From NCBI GenBank assembly GCA_031379665.1, contig JANNFI010000080.1, positions 1 through 64,000 of the forward strand: 64,000 bases of DNA. Direction: 5' to 3'. The stretch's first letter is position 1; each line of letters begins with the position of its first letter. The position numbers and the translations under genes were made by a program. Origin of the DNA: SZUA-254 sp031379665. Lineage in GTDB: Bacteria; Bacteroidota; Ignavibacteria; UBA10030; SZUA-254. The notes beneath the pieces are model-generated. The model was not told the origin of the DNA and did not search any database. It worked only from the letters and a program-made list of their open reading frames with translations. Below, piece after piece: positions 43,436-52,762 of the stretch.

Positions 43436-45886
43436 CTATTTTTTCCTGAACGGCTCCTGCCGGAGGTAGAAATTGAACCCTTTCACCTGACCAGGGGCCG
43501 TTCCTCTGCGGGGAAGATACGCAAACCCGCCGACATTACGGAACCCACCGAGGTCCACCACGATGTGGTGGGGGTGGGAGGGCCTGGCCGAGCCCCACTG
43601 CGTGTGCCAGATCGATTCCCGGTCGCCGTCGATGGCGTTTTCCGCGCGGCCGTCCTCGGCCACGAGTTCCTCGCTGTCGACCGTAATGATCTTCCATCCC
43701 TTCCGGTCGATCTTTTTCCCCTGTTCGTCGAGGAGGTAGAGTTCCGCCGCCGACGCGAAGGGATCGCCCCGCATCGACGAGAGGGATTCGAGAGCGAAAT
43801 ACCGGGCCTTCCGCGATTCAAATATGACGACCTGCTCGCTGTCGCCGGCGGCGAACGCACCCTGTCGGACGATGTCGGCGGAATCGAGAACGACGCGCCC
43901 CTCCCTCACGGGTGGGGGCGGGGCGTGTTTGTCGGCCTGCAGGCTGTCCAGGATCGGCTCCGTCAGTCCGCGCACCGTGCGAGCCCCCCTGTCTTCGATC
44001 TCGAAGACGACAATATCGTTCGTCCCTTCGTTCAGCCAGACACCGGGAAGATAGAGCGTCTGCTGCGGGCCGATCGACCAGAATCTGCCGAGGTTGTGGC
44101 CGTTCACCCAGACGCATCCCTTCCCCCATCCGCCGAAGTCGAGAAAGGTGTCGCCCGTTTTCGTGAGGGTGAACTCGCCGCGGTAGAGCGCCGGGACCTT
44201 GTCGACCATACCGGGCACGATATTAAACGACCGAACGTCCGCCATCGGCAACGGATAGATCCTCCATCCGGCGAGCGGAGCGCCGGCGAGGCGGACCTCC
44301 TTCGTGATCCCTTTCAGGTTATCCACCATCTCGCGACCGTAATTGATCCGGCCGCCGTTCTCAACGAGGATGTCGAGCAGGGCCGGCTGAGCGTTGGCGG
44401 GAATTCGGATCGAGCGTTGTTTGTGCCGGCGGTCGAGCGAACCTATTTTATTCCCGTCGAGGAGGACGACGGCGTAATCGCGCAGTTCGTCGATCGAGAG
44501 CTCGCCGCCGTTCCCGGGGTCGAGTGTGGTCCGGTAGAGGACGTACCCGGTTCCCTGTCCGATCATTTCCATCGGCAGCGGCGCGTCGGAGGTGACCGGT
44601 TCAGGGAGCTGGTCCAGGAGCGGGACGCTTTCACCGAGGGTGATCGGCGCTATGGAGATGACGGAATTCGCTGGCGGCACTTCGGGTACGGCCGTCCCGG
44701 CCGGAAGGTGACGCAGGACCGCGTCACGAAGGGCGAAGTATTTCGGCGTCGGGCGGCCCGCCTCATCGAGGGGGGCGTCGTAATCGTAACTGGTGGGTTG
44801 CGGCTGGTAGTGGCCGCCGAAGTTCGCGCCGTTCGTGAAGCCGAAGTTGGTGCCGCCGTGGAAGACGTAGAGGTTCACCGAAATGCCGCCGGCGAGCAGG
44901 CCCTCGAACTTCGCCGTGTTCTCCTTCGCGCTCACGACCGAATGCGCCTCACCCCAGTGGTCGAGCCAGCCGGGATAGAATTCCGGGGAGAAGAACGGCC
45001 CCGCCCCGTTGTTCCATTTCTTCACGGTGTCGCGGATCGACGCCGGGTTGTCGTCGCCGTTGATCGCCGGCAGGACGCCGGAAACGTATCCGTTCCTGCA
45101 CTGCGACGGCCCGTCGGCGGTGAAGAGCGGAACGTCGAAGCCGGCGGCGATCGTCTGGTCACGCACCGTCGCCATAAACGCCTTGTCGGAACCGAAGGAG
45201 CCGTACTCGTTCTCGACCTGGACCATCAGCACCGGCCCGCCCTTCGTCACCTGGAGGGGCGCGACCTCCTCACCGAATCGCTTCAGGTATCGACCCGACG
45301 CCTCGACGAAACGAGGGTCCATCCCGCGCACGATCAACCCCTCGTTCCGGAGGAGCCACCAGGGGTATCCGCCGAAGTCCCACTCGGCGCACGCGTACGG
45401 GCCTGGGCGGACGATCACCCACAGACCCTCCTCACCGGCGATCCTGATGAACGCGGCAATGTCGCGGCTTTCGGTGGTGAAATCGAACCGGCCGGAATCG
45501 GGTTCGTGGTAGTTCCAGAAAACGTACGTCGCCACGGTGTTGAGCCCCATAGCGCGGGCCATTTTCAGCCGATGACGCCAATACTCGCGGGGGATCCTCG
45601 CGAAGTGCATCTCGCCCGCGATGATCTGGAACGGTTTTCCGTCGAGGAGGAAATCCTCATTCCCGAGCGTGAAGGTGCGAACCTCTCCCGCGCGGTACTC
45701 CGTTCCGCCCTGCGCCGGGGCGGTATCGTCCAGTGCGGGAGTCGTACCAGTCTGCGCGGGAGGTATTCCGTCCTGCCCGGGAGACGTTCCCTCCTGCGCG
45801 GCGGCGGGGCGGGCCATCGGAAGGACGATCAGGATAAGGATGACAATGAGTCGTGCGAGGCGGGTTATCGTGTCGCGTGAGGTCAT
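43436..45886 (-). CDS. GH35 beta-galactosidase
   Basis: An 816-aa exported enzyme with all GH35 landmarks: GEMHFARIPREYWRHRL, VFWNYHEP, RPGPYACAEWDFGGYPWWL, the acid/base in QVENEYGS (Glu227) and the nucleophile in SPEFYPGW (Glu302). Jelly-roll domains follow, and a discoidin-type domain ends the protein (about 690-810). It would remove terminal beta-galactose from complex glycans. After the signal peptide (residues 1-30) there is a degenerate repeat of GTxPAQ-like units (about 33-62), probably a flexible tether. The start overlaps the mannosidase stop by 4 nt. Confidence 0.93.
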   Translation of the reverse strand: MTSRDTITRLARLIVILILIVLPMARPAAAQEGTSPGQDGIPPAQTGTTPALDDTAPAQGGTEYRAGEVRTFTLGNEDFLLDGKPFQIIAGEMHFARIPREYWRHRLKMARAMGLNTVATYVFWNYHEPDSGRFDFTTESRDIAAFIRIAGEEGLWVIVRPGPYACAEWDFGGYPWWLLRNEGLIVRGMDPRFVEASGRYLKRFGEEVAPLQVTKGGPVLMVQVENEYGSFGSDKAFMATVRDQTIAAGFDVPLFTADGPSQCRNGYVSGVLPAINGDDNPASIRDTVKKWNNGAGPFFSPEFYPGWLDHWGEAHSVVSAKENTAKFEGLLAGGISVNLYVFHGGTNFGFTNGANFGGHYQPQPTSYDYDAPLDEAGRPTPKYFALRDAVLRHLPAGTAVPEVPPANSVISIAPITLGESVPLLDQLPEPVTSDAPLPMEMIGQGTGYVLYRTTLDPGNGGELSIDELRDYAVVLLDGNKIGSLDRRHKQRSIRIPANAQPALLDILVENGGRINYGREMVDNLKGITKEVRLAGAPLAGWRIYPLPMADVRSFNIVPGMVDKVPALYRGEFTLTKTGDTFLDFGGWGKGCVWVNGHNLGRFWSIGPQQTLYLPGVWLNEGTNDIVVFEIEDRGARTVRGLTEPILDSLQADKHAPPPPVREGRVVLDSADIVRQGAFAAGDSEQVVIFESRKARYFALESLSSMRGDPFASAAELYLLDEQGKKIDRKGWKIITVDSEELVAEDGRAENAIDGDRESIWHTQWGSARPSHPHHIVVDLGGFRNVGGFAYLPRRGTAPGQVKGFNFYLRQEPFRKK

Positions 45887-48800
45887 TTGATGGTTCTCCC
45901 TGTGAGGACATAGCGTGACGCGTGCGGGGCAAGCGTGAGTTCATCGACGGTGGCGCCGGCGAATTTGCCCGACGGATCGCACGGGGTGACGGGAATCCGC
46001 TCCCCGTCCCTTCCGGTGAGCGATACGGCCGCGGGGGAGTCGGACGGATTATATAATAGAAGGAGGAGCGACTTCCCATCGTCGGCGGGTTCGAGCGACT
46101 CGACGATGACGGTCTGCGGGTCGACGGTGAGGAGTGGCTCTATCGGTTCATTTATCGCCGACGCCAACCCCGTCAGGTGAAGCAGTCTTTGACGCCGTTC
46201 TCGTCCCCGCTTCACCGCCTCAACCGGATCGAACGGCCCGTGAGGATGGATCGAGTAATTGAAAATGAAAGTGCCTCCCTGATCGGCCTTGTAGTTCGTA
46301 TGCCAGTAGTTGTTCATCAGGTAGGAATAGAATCGGGACGAGACGGGGCTTTCCTTCATCCAGGGGGATTCGGCATTGATGGCGCCCATCTCGACGAGCG
46401 GCGCGCCATCGGTGGTCCAGGTGATGCCGGCGCTGTCGTTCGAGACGTCTACCCAGGATTGCACGGAGAAGAAATTCCTACAGGAGCCGTCGAGTTGGTC
46501 CTTCCCGGCCTCGACGACCGCGTTCGCGACGTCGTACCTGAATTTCGCGTTCGGTATCTCGAACGGAAATGCGATGTGGATGCCCTCCTTTTCCCTCGTC
46601 GGCTTTTTCGAATACTCCATATGGAGATCGATCCGTCCGATCCCGGTCGTGACCGAAACCGTTGTGGTGCACGACCCACCACCCGGGGCATCGCCAGAGA
46701 CGATGTACGACGCGACAAGGGGCCCTTCCTCCCCGATGCGCACCGTGACGTTCGACAGGTAGAGAGCGCTGTCGGGGTTCGTCCCCGGAACGTAAATAAA
46801 CCGGTTGACGCCTGGCGTCCCTGCGCCGAAGCGTCGCCCGCCGGAGATGATTTCGACGATCGCTCCTGTCACCGTGTCGACGCGGACGGTCAATTCGCCA
46901 TTCGAGAGGAGGCCGGCTGTTGCCGTCGCGCTCCCGAGTCCCGCGCTCCCGGTGGTGACCGCCGGCCGCTGATACACCGTAAGGATTTTAGCGGAGAACG
47001 GAGCGATGTCACGGATCAGCACCGCCAGGTCTCCCGACTTCAACCGCTGCGACGCCAGCGGCGTACCCGTTCCGTCAACCACGACCTCTCCCCCGAGGTT
47101 CTCTACTTCGTGGATATGGACGAGATCGGTTCGTGGCCAGGAGGATGTGTTATAGAATGCTCTCTTGCCATCCGATGCCCCCCTGTCTGCATCCTCCCCG
47201 GTCAGAGCTCTGGCCAGGATGCTCGCCGATTTTATGTAACCATCCACGACGTACCGTCGCTTGATCTCCCACTGCCCGGTCGTCTTCGAGCTGTCGGGGT
47301 CCGAGACGCTGATGTCGGCCCCCCAGGTGTGCTCGTCCCAGAGCGTTACCTGTCTCCACGCGTCGGAATACTCCTTAGCGGGCCAGGAGTCGGGCGACCG
47401 CATCGACCAGAGTGCGCCGGCTTCAAGAAGCCGGTCGGCGACCATCCGGTTCCCCGCCGTTTCCTTCGCGGTCGAGAGCGCTCCGTCCTCCCAGTAGGGC
47501 GTAAAGTCGCCGCGCTTCACCGGCAAGTCCTTTCCGTGACGGCGCTCGAACGTCTCGAACATCTCCCGGTGGGTGGCGATGCGGAGTTTTGGCGTTTCGT
47601 ACTCTTCGTTCCACTTCTTCACGAATGCGGGGAGGTTGGTGTCGGGGCCGCCGTTGTCGCCGAGGGTATAGGGAAGGTAATACATTCCGTACGGATACGC
47701 CGAAGCGCCCACCTTGCGGAGGAGCTTCATCAGTTTCTCGCGCCCGAGGTGCGAGAGCGTCCCTTCGTGGAAGAGCGAGTAGCTCGCACCGGCCAGCCAG
47801 AAGAGGACCCGCTCCTCGCCCGACTGCGATTCCCACCAGAAGGGCCGGTCCCCCTGCGACGAGATCACGTGGCCGATCCTGTCGCCGTTGTTCGGCGCGC
47901 TCGCGAAGTAGCGAACGCCGCTGCGCGCGAGGGCCGGGACGATCCCCCAGGTGAATCCGGGGATGTCGGACACCGCCGCCGTGGGAATGTCCACATTGTA
48001 TTCCGACCTGAATGAACGCGCGTATTCGAGGTACCGGTCCATCCCGGGAGCGGTCGCGAGGCCGGTGAGCGGGTTTACGAGCAGGGCGTTCAGGCCGAGT
48101 CGGCCGTCCTTCGCCGCGGCGACTATCTCGCTGCGACGCTCCGGCGTCGCGTTCGCCATATAGGTTTCGAGCGGCCAGAGGACTTCGATGTTCCATTTGA
48201 ACCGCGACCCTTCAGGGTAGTCCTTGGTGCGGTCGGCGAGGTCGAGCGCGATGTCGAGGTTTCTCCAGTGCTTCTTCTCGACTTCGGCCTGGAGGTCTGT
48301 GTAACCGATGTCGGTGTGCGAATGGGGGATGAGCCAGATCTCGAGCGGCGTGGCCGGTACTGGCGCGAAGCGTTCGAGAGCGGCCGTATCGCCGTCGACG
48401 CGGTAGACCATCCGTCGGCCTGTGTCCCCGCCAGCTACCGGGACGACGAAGATGTTGCCCCCGACGGCGAGCGCGGTGTCCGCGATTGTCCTGCCGCCTT
48501 CCGAGATCTGCACACGCCTGCCGGGCACAAGGTTGTCCAGGCTGACGCGCAGGGGAATGGCACCACCTCCGGCCGATTTCAGGAGGGCCGGCTCGGTTCG
48601 CACGCGCGGCGTGAAGCTGAACGAATAAGTGAACACCATCATCCATTCCGGCGCGTTTGCGTCCACCCCCTCGATCCTGAAGACGGGCGCCCGGCCCGAC
48701 CTGAAGGACTTTTTCGGTAGGGTCAAGGTCATCAGGCCGAACAGATCGCCGAACTTGTCGGTAAATGTCGATCGGAACTCCAGTTCCGCGCCCCCCTCGC

Positions 48801-49314
48801 CCCGAACCCTCCAGGCGGCCGCGGTGGAATCCTTCCGGTTGGTGAACGTGAAGTACTTCACGCCGTCGACGAATAAATTGAACGTGCGTTCCCCCTTCGG
48901 GTTCCCCCACCCGATCCGCTCGATCCCTGCGAGCCAGATGTAACGGTACGAGTCGCCGGCGAACTGTGCCGGAAGCGTGTCACCGCGCCACTCGATGGAT
49001 CCGGCGTCGCGCCTGGCGCGGCAGATCAGCGCGTCCTCCACGTCGGGGTGAGAAGAATGGTATGAGATGGTGGCGCCGCCGAGCGATTCGCGATAGCCGT
49101 TGAGGTAGGCCGGTGCCGCCCTCTTCCCGTGGGCGCGCGGCCCGCCGGTCACATCGACGAGAACGTCCTGCTGCGCTACGAGAGGCGCGACGGAGGCGAT
49201 CGCGGCGATGAGGAGGAACGTGAGTCGGGGGGAGATGGACCTGATGACAGCGGTGTAGCTGGCAGCGATATGGATGACAACGGTGCGGACAACCATAAAG
49301 GGAGCAGGGGTCAT
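45883..49314 (-). CDS. GH38 alpha-mannosidase
   Basis: A 1143-aa exported protein. After ~320 residues of N-terminal beta-rich domains comes the GH38 catalytic domain: IPHSHTDIGYTD (zinc ligands His331 and Asp335 region) and the nucleophile Asp450 in VSDIPGFTWGIVPAL. The large C-terminal mannosidase domains follow, with RRYVVDGYIKS and YDVANAVVEAGKDQL. It hydrolyses alpha-linked mannose, as found in N-glycans. The N-terminal extension is longer than in typical bacterial GH38 enzymes. The ATG at 49314 overlaps the fucosidase stop by 4 nt; a second ATG six codons later is possible. Confidence 0.9.
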   Translation of the reverse strand: MTPAPFMVVRTVVIHIAASYTAVIRSISPRLTFLLIAAIASVAPLVAQQDVLVDVTGGPRAHGKRAAPAYLNGYRESLGGATISYHSSHPDVEDALICRARRDAGSIEWRGDTLPAQFAGDSYRYIWLAGIERIGWGNPKGERTFNLFVDGVKYFTFTNRKDSTAAAWRVRGEGGAELEFRSTFTDKFGDLFGLMTLTLPKKSFRSGRAPVFRIEGVDANAPEWMMVFTYSFSFTPRVRTEPALLKSAGGGAIPLRVSLDNLVPGRRVQISEGGRTIADTALAVGGNIFVVPVAGGDTGRRMVYRVDGDTAALERFAPVPATPLEIWLIPHSHTDIGYTDLQAEVEKKHWRNLDIALDLADRTKDYPEGSRFKWNIEVLWPLETYMANATPERRSEIVAAAKDGRLGLNALLVNPLTGLATAPGMDRYLEYARSFRSEYNVDIPTAAVSDIPGFTWGIVPALARSGVRYFASAPNNGDRIGHVISSQGDRPFWWESQSGEERVLFWLAGASYSLFHEGTLSHLGREKLMKLLRKVGASAYPYGMYYLPYTLGDNGGPDTNLPAFVKKWNEEYETPKLRIATHREMFETFERRHGKDLPVKRGDFTPYWEDGALSTAKETAGNRMVADRLLEAGALWSMRSPDSWPAKEYSDAWRQVTLWDEHTWGADISVSDPDSSKTTGQWEIKRRYVVDGYIKSASILARALTGEDADRGASDGKRAFYNTSSWPRTDLVHIHEVENLGGEVVVDGTGTPLASQRLKSGDLAVLIRDIAPFSAKILTVYQRPAVTTGSAGLGSATATAGLLSNGELTVRVDTVTGAIVEIISGGRRFGAGTPGVNRFIYVPGTNPDSALYLSNVTVRIGEEGPLVASYIVSGDAPGGGSCTTTVSVTTGIGRIDLHMEYSKKPTREKEGIHIAFPFEIPNAKFRYDVANAVVEAGKDQLDGSCRNFFSVQSWVDVSNDSAGITWTTDGAPLVEMGAINAESPWMKESPVSSRFYSYLMNNYWHTNYKADQGGTFIFNYSIHPHGPFDPVEAVKRGRERRQRLLHLTGLASAINEPIEPLLTVDPQTVIVESLEPADDGKSLLLLLYNPSDSPAAVSLTGRDGERIPVTPCDPSGKFAGATVDELTLAPHASRYVLTGRTIK

Positions 49315-50780
49315 TTTTCACCCAGGTAATCGGGCGCGCTATAGACTTCGATCGATGAGATGGCCGGAGCAGCCTTCGATGAGAGGACTGACAGCCGGAC
49401 CTTTGAGGCGGTAACCTCCGGAAACTGCAGGATCCGCTTTCGGCCGGCGGTCGTGCCGGTCGCGACGCGCTTCCATTCTCCGGATGAGGTGTACGCTTCG
49501 AGGCTGAACGATTTCACCCGCTGGCCGAGGGCGAGGTGTTCACGAATGAGGATGGTGTTGAATGCCTTCTCCCGGCCGAGGTCGATTTCTATCGAGGGCT
49601 CCACGGTGGAACCGGCTGCGCCCACGCCGATGTCAACATCCTTCGCCGCCCAGTACGTCCCGGCATCGGAATCTGTGACGGATGCGGCCTCGAAACCGTC
49701 GCGCGTACCATTAGACTGCGCCGATGCGCCCGCCGCGAGGTTCGCACCGTAAAACTCGTCGACCAGTTTCCGAAAACCGACGAGTGATGCCGAGTCCTGA
49801 GGCGCGAAGCGGCCGTTCGGGCCGGGAGGAACGTTCAACAGGAGGGTCGAGCCGCGGCCCACCGAGAGCAGATGGAGCCGCATCAGGTCGCGGGGAGATT
49901 TTACGAGCGAGTCTTCGTTGGCGTGATAAAACCACCCGGGTCGAATCGAGACGTCGCATTCGCCGGGAATCCAGAACGCCCCGTCCTCGTTGCCGCGGTT
50001 GAGCGTGTCCTGCGGGGGGCCGGTTGCGCCGCGCCCGAAACCGGCGGTGTCGAGCAGGTTCCAGTTCGTCTCGCCCGCGACGCCGTTCTCATTCCCCACC
50101 CACCGGAGGTCCGGGCCGACGTCGCTGAAGATCACCGTCGATGGCGATATTTCCCGGACGGTGTTCTCGTACCGGCGGAAGTCGTACTCCTGCCGTCGTC
50201 CGCCGGGGCCTTCACCGTTCGCGCCGTCCCACCAGAGCTCATAGATGGGGCCGTAGTCGGCGAAGATTTCCTTCATCGTGTTGACGAAGACGTCGTTATA
50301 CTCCAGGGTACCGTAAGCGGGGTGGTTCCGGTCCCAGGGGGAGATGTAGACGCCGAATTTCAGTCCGAATTCCCTGCACGTCTCCGAGAGGTCCTTCAGG
50401 ACATCCCCCTTCCCGTCACGCCAGGGGCTTTCCCTCACCGTGTGCGCGCTGAACCGGCTCGGCCAGAGGCAGAACCCGTCGTGGTGTTTCGCCGTGATGA
50501 CGATCCCCTCCGCTCCGGCCGCCTTTGCGATGCGGCACCATTGCGCGGCATCGAACGCCGCCGGGTTGAAAAGCGATTCGGGCTCCGTCCCCTTCCCCCA
50601 CTCGTTGCCGGTGAACGTGTTCGGGCCGAAGTGGACGAAGATGAAGAGTTCCCTGTCGAGCCGGTCGAGCTGATGGCGCGTGGGGAGCGGGCCGACCGGT
50701 TCAAGCGGCTGTGAGCAGAGCGGGCCTGGCGAGACGAGGAGAGTCGTGAGGATTGCGACGACAACTAACGGCATCGACAT
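49311..50780 (-). CDS. GH29 alpha-L-fucosidase
   Basis: A 489-aa exported enzyme with FIFVHFGPNTFTGNEWGKG, the TAKHHDGFCLW motif, and the nucleophile Asp185 in ELWWDGANGEG. The FGPNTFT-x-x-EWG form is typical of the GH29-B subgroup, whose members favour alpha-1,3/1,4-linked fucose; this is inferred from motif. A discoidin-type domain forms the last ~140 residues. The signal peptide is about 24 residues. The ATG at 50780 overlaps the PNGase F stop by 1 nt (TGATG). Confidence 0.92.
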   Translation of the reverse strand: MSMPLVVVAILTTLLVSPGPLCSQPLEPVGPLPTRHQLDRLDRELFIFVHFGPNTFTGNEWGKGTEPESLFNPAAFDAAQWCRIAKAAGAEGIVITAKHHDGFCLWPSRFSAHTVRESPWRDGKGDVLKDLSETCREFGLKFGVYISPWDRNHPAYGTLEYNDVFVNTMKEIFADYGPIYELWWDGANGEGPGGRRQEYDFRRYENTVREISPSTVIFSDVGPDLRWVGNENGVAGETNWNLLDTAGFGRGATGPPQDTLNRGNEDGAFWIPGECDVSIRPGWFYHANEDSLVKSPRDLMRLHLLSVGRGSTLLLNVPPGPNGRFAPQDSASLVGFRKLVDEFYGANLAAGASAQSNGTRDGFEAASVTDSDAGTYWAAKDVDIGVGAAGSTVEPSIEIDLGREKAFNTILIREHLALGQRVKSFSLEAYTSSGEWKRVATGTTAGRKRILQFPEVTASKVRLSVLSSKAAPAISSIEVYSAPDYLGEK

Positions 50781-52750
50781 CACTCCATTTTCTCCACGAC
50801 GCGCACACGCTTGTTGAATTTCTGGACGCCGTTCACGAAGACCTTCAGATAGTAACGCTGCGGGCCCCTGGAGGTGAGGTCGTAGGTGAACGAGCCGGCC
50901 TGAAGGTCGGGATAGTCGCGCGCTTCGATCACCTCCCCGCCCGGATCGGCGACGATCTTCACTGAAACCGCCGCGGGCGCGTTCGAAACATAGTCCATCG
51001 TCGTCACGCCGAGCGTCCGCGTCGGGAACAGACCGATGGCGGGCGCGGCGACCGGCACCGAAATAATGCGGCGATCGTCACTCACGCGGAAGCCGTACCG
51101 GATCGAGCTCCCGAAGTCGGATTCGAAATTTTTCAGCATCATCCCAGCCAGATCGAAGAGCCTTACGTATCCCCGTCCACCCTTGACGTTGTACCAGAAT
51201 TCCAGCCCGTCGCCCGCGGTGTCGGTCACCGTGAGCTCGTAACAGCCCGGGTCGAGCCGGAGCGTGTCGCGGTAGAGGGAGTCCGGGGCGAGCGTCCCGA
51301 CCTTGACATCCCTCGCGACAGATCCGTCGCTTCGACGGACGACATACGCGGTCTGCGCCGGCTCGGCGTTCGTCTTCAGGACGAGGACGACCGGCGACCG
51401 GTGGGCGGGCGTCGCATCGAAGGGGACTATCAGCTCATTGTCGTCGGGAACGACGTCCTCCGCGTCGTTGACGGACAGGAGCAGGACCCTGAAACGGTTT
51501 CCGCCGACCCGGGCGGGGATATCCCCCGGCAGGTCGATGAGCGCCGTGTCGTTGAACGCCAGGTTCCCCTTCCAGACGAACGACCGCTCCTCGAACCCGA
51601 TGGTTCCATAGCGGATGTAAAGGCTCGTGAGCGGTATCGCGCCGTTGTTCCGAACGACGACCCGGGCGCCTGCGCACGCCGGGTTCAGCCGCCGGCCGGC
51701 GGCGTCCGTCGAGGGGACGACGATGCTGACGAGCGCGGCCTCGTTCTCCGCGGCCGGAGGGGAGTACTGCACAAGGTAGGCGCAGATCGCTTCGTTCGCC
51801 TGCGTGCCGGCGAGGACGTACGGCTCCATCTCGATGTCCACTGTGTGGACACTCCCGGGGGCGACCGCCAGATCGTAGACGTCCGGAGTCAGGAGGTCAC
51901 CCGGACACCAGTTCGCCCTGTCGTAGATCCAGGTCCCCGCCTGCGGTGAGAGCGGGTTGTCGCCGCACTCTTTCCAGATACGTCTCGCGTCCACGACCTT
52001 TCCGTCGAACACGATCTCCCTGTACTTGCCGCAAAACTCTCCGCAGCCGCTGTCGTCTCCGCCGTGGCCGGTTTGGTAGACCAGCAGCCGAGCGAACGCG
52101 GCGCCCGCGGCGGCCGTGAATTTCACAGGGGCGAGAGAAGCGGTGATGGGCCGGGCCGTGTCGCCGTAGGGATAGTTGCCATCGTAGATTCGGGTGATCG
52201 AAATCGCCCGGGCCGGGGACGGGCCGCCGATGAACTCGAACTCCACCGAGATTCGCCAGCCGCGGTCGTTGTTCGGCTCGTAGCCACTGTGGTAATAATC
52301 GATTTCGACGCTATCGCGCAGCAGCGAGGCGAAATCGGTCACGTCGGTCGACCAGTCGAATTCCCAGTCGTGGTCGAACGCCCCGCCGTACGGCGTCAAC
52401 ATCCTGCCTATTTCATACCCGAGGGAATCGCCCGCCAGGCCCCCCTTCCTGCGCACTATTATATGGTCGAGGTAATCCCAGTCGGCGCAGCGCATCGAAT
52501 CGGGACAGCCGAACCGAACGCGCATCGTCGCTTTCCGCACTGAAAAGTCAGCCCGGGGGAAGACCGCCCATCGCGGATACGACCTGAATCCGGTGGAGGG
52601 ATCGGTACCCACGGTGACGTCGGAGTGCGTCACCACGCGAATCGTGTCCGCGGCGGCGGCCGTTCCGGGCGTAAAAAATATCGCGCAGGGGAGGAACACG
52701 CAGAGGAGAATTGCCCAAGCCGGCGCTTTCAGGTCAGGAAACGGTTTCAT
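50780..52750 (-). CDS. PNGase F-like peptide-N-glycosidase
   Basis: A 656-aa exported protein whose N-terminal ~380 residues match PNGase F. The WD with the catalytic Asp is at Asp92 in CADWDYLD. TPYGG and a DVTDFASLL segment follow; CGEFC matches the CAEWC that carries catalytic Glu206, and a CGDNPLSPQAGTW...DRANWCPG stretch matches the end of the second domain. All three PNGase F disulfide pairs have counterparts (C82/C88, CGEFC, and the last pair). The enzyme cleaves intact N-glycans from asparagine. Glu118 of PNGase F has no clear equivalent. The remaining ~270 residues are Ig-like and end in a possible T9SS-type domain. ATG 52750 is preferred to the preceding GTG. Confidence 0.86.
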   Translation of the reverse strand: MKPFPDLKAPAWAILLCVFLPCAIFFTPGTAAAADTIRVVTHSDVTVGTDPSTGFRSYPRWAVFPRADFSVRKATMRVRFGCPDSMRCADWDYLDHIIVRRKGGLAGDSLGYEIGRMLTPYGGAFDHDWEFDWSTDVTDFASLLRDSVEIDYYHSGYEPNNDRGWRISVEFEFIGGPSPARAISITRIYDGNYPYGDTARPITASLAPVKFTAAAGAAFARLLVYQTGHGGDDSGCGEFCGKYREIVFDGKVVDARRIWKECGDNPLSPQAGTWIYDRANWCPGDLLTPDVYDLAVAPGSVHTVDIEMEPYVLAGTQANEAICAYLVQYSPPAAENEAALVSIVVPSTDAAGRRLNPACAGARVVVRNNGAIPLTSLYIRYGTIGFEERSFVWKGNLAFNDTALIDLPGDIPARVGGNRFRVLLLSVNDAEDVVPDDNELIVPFDATPAHRSPVVLVLKTNAEPAQTAYVVRRSDGSVARDVKVGTLAPDSLYRDTLRLDPGCYELTVTDTAGDGLEFWYNVKGGRGYVRLFDLAGMMLKNFESDFGSSIRYGFRVSDDRRIISVPVAAPAIGLFPTRTLGVTTMDYVSNAPAAVSVKIVADPGGEVIEARDYPDLQAGSFTYDLTSRGPQRYYLKVFVNGVQKFNKRVRVVEKME

Positions 52751-52762
52751 CACAGGCCCCCG

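Noticed and set aside
43565..45880. A 771-codon open frame on the plus strand opposite GH35
   Set aside because: High-GC coding DNA gives long antisense frames. The product is Arg/Glu/Val-rich without domains, while the minus strand encodes a complete GH35 enzyme. The same applies to 15543-17507, 35696-37477, 46177-48015 and 53459-54730.
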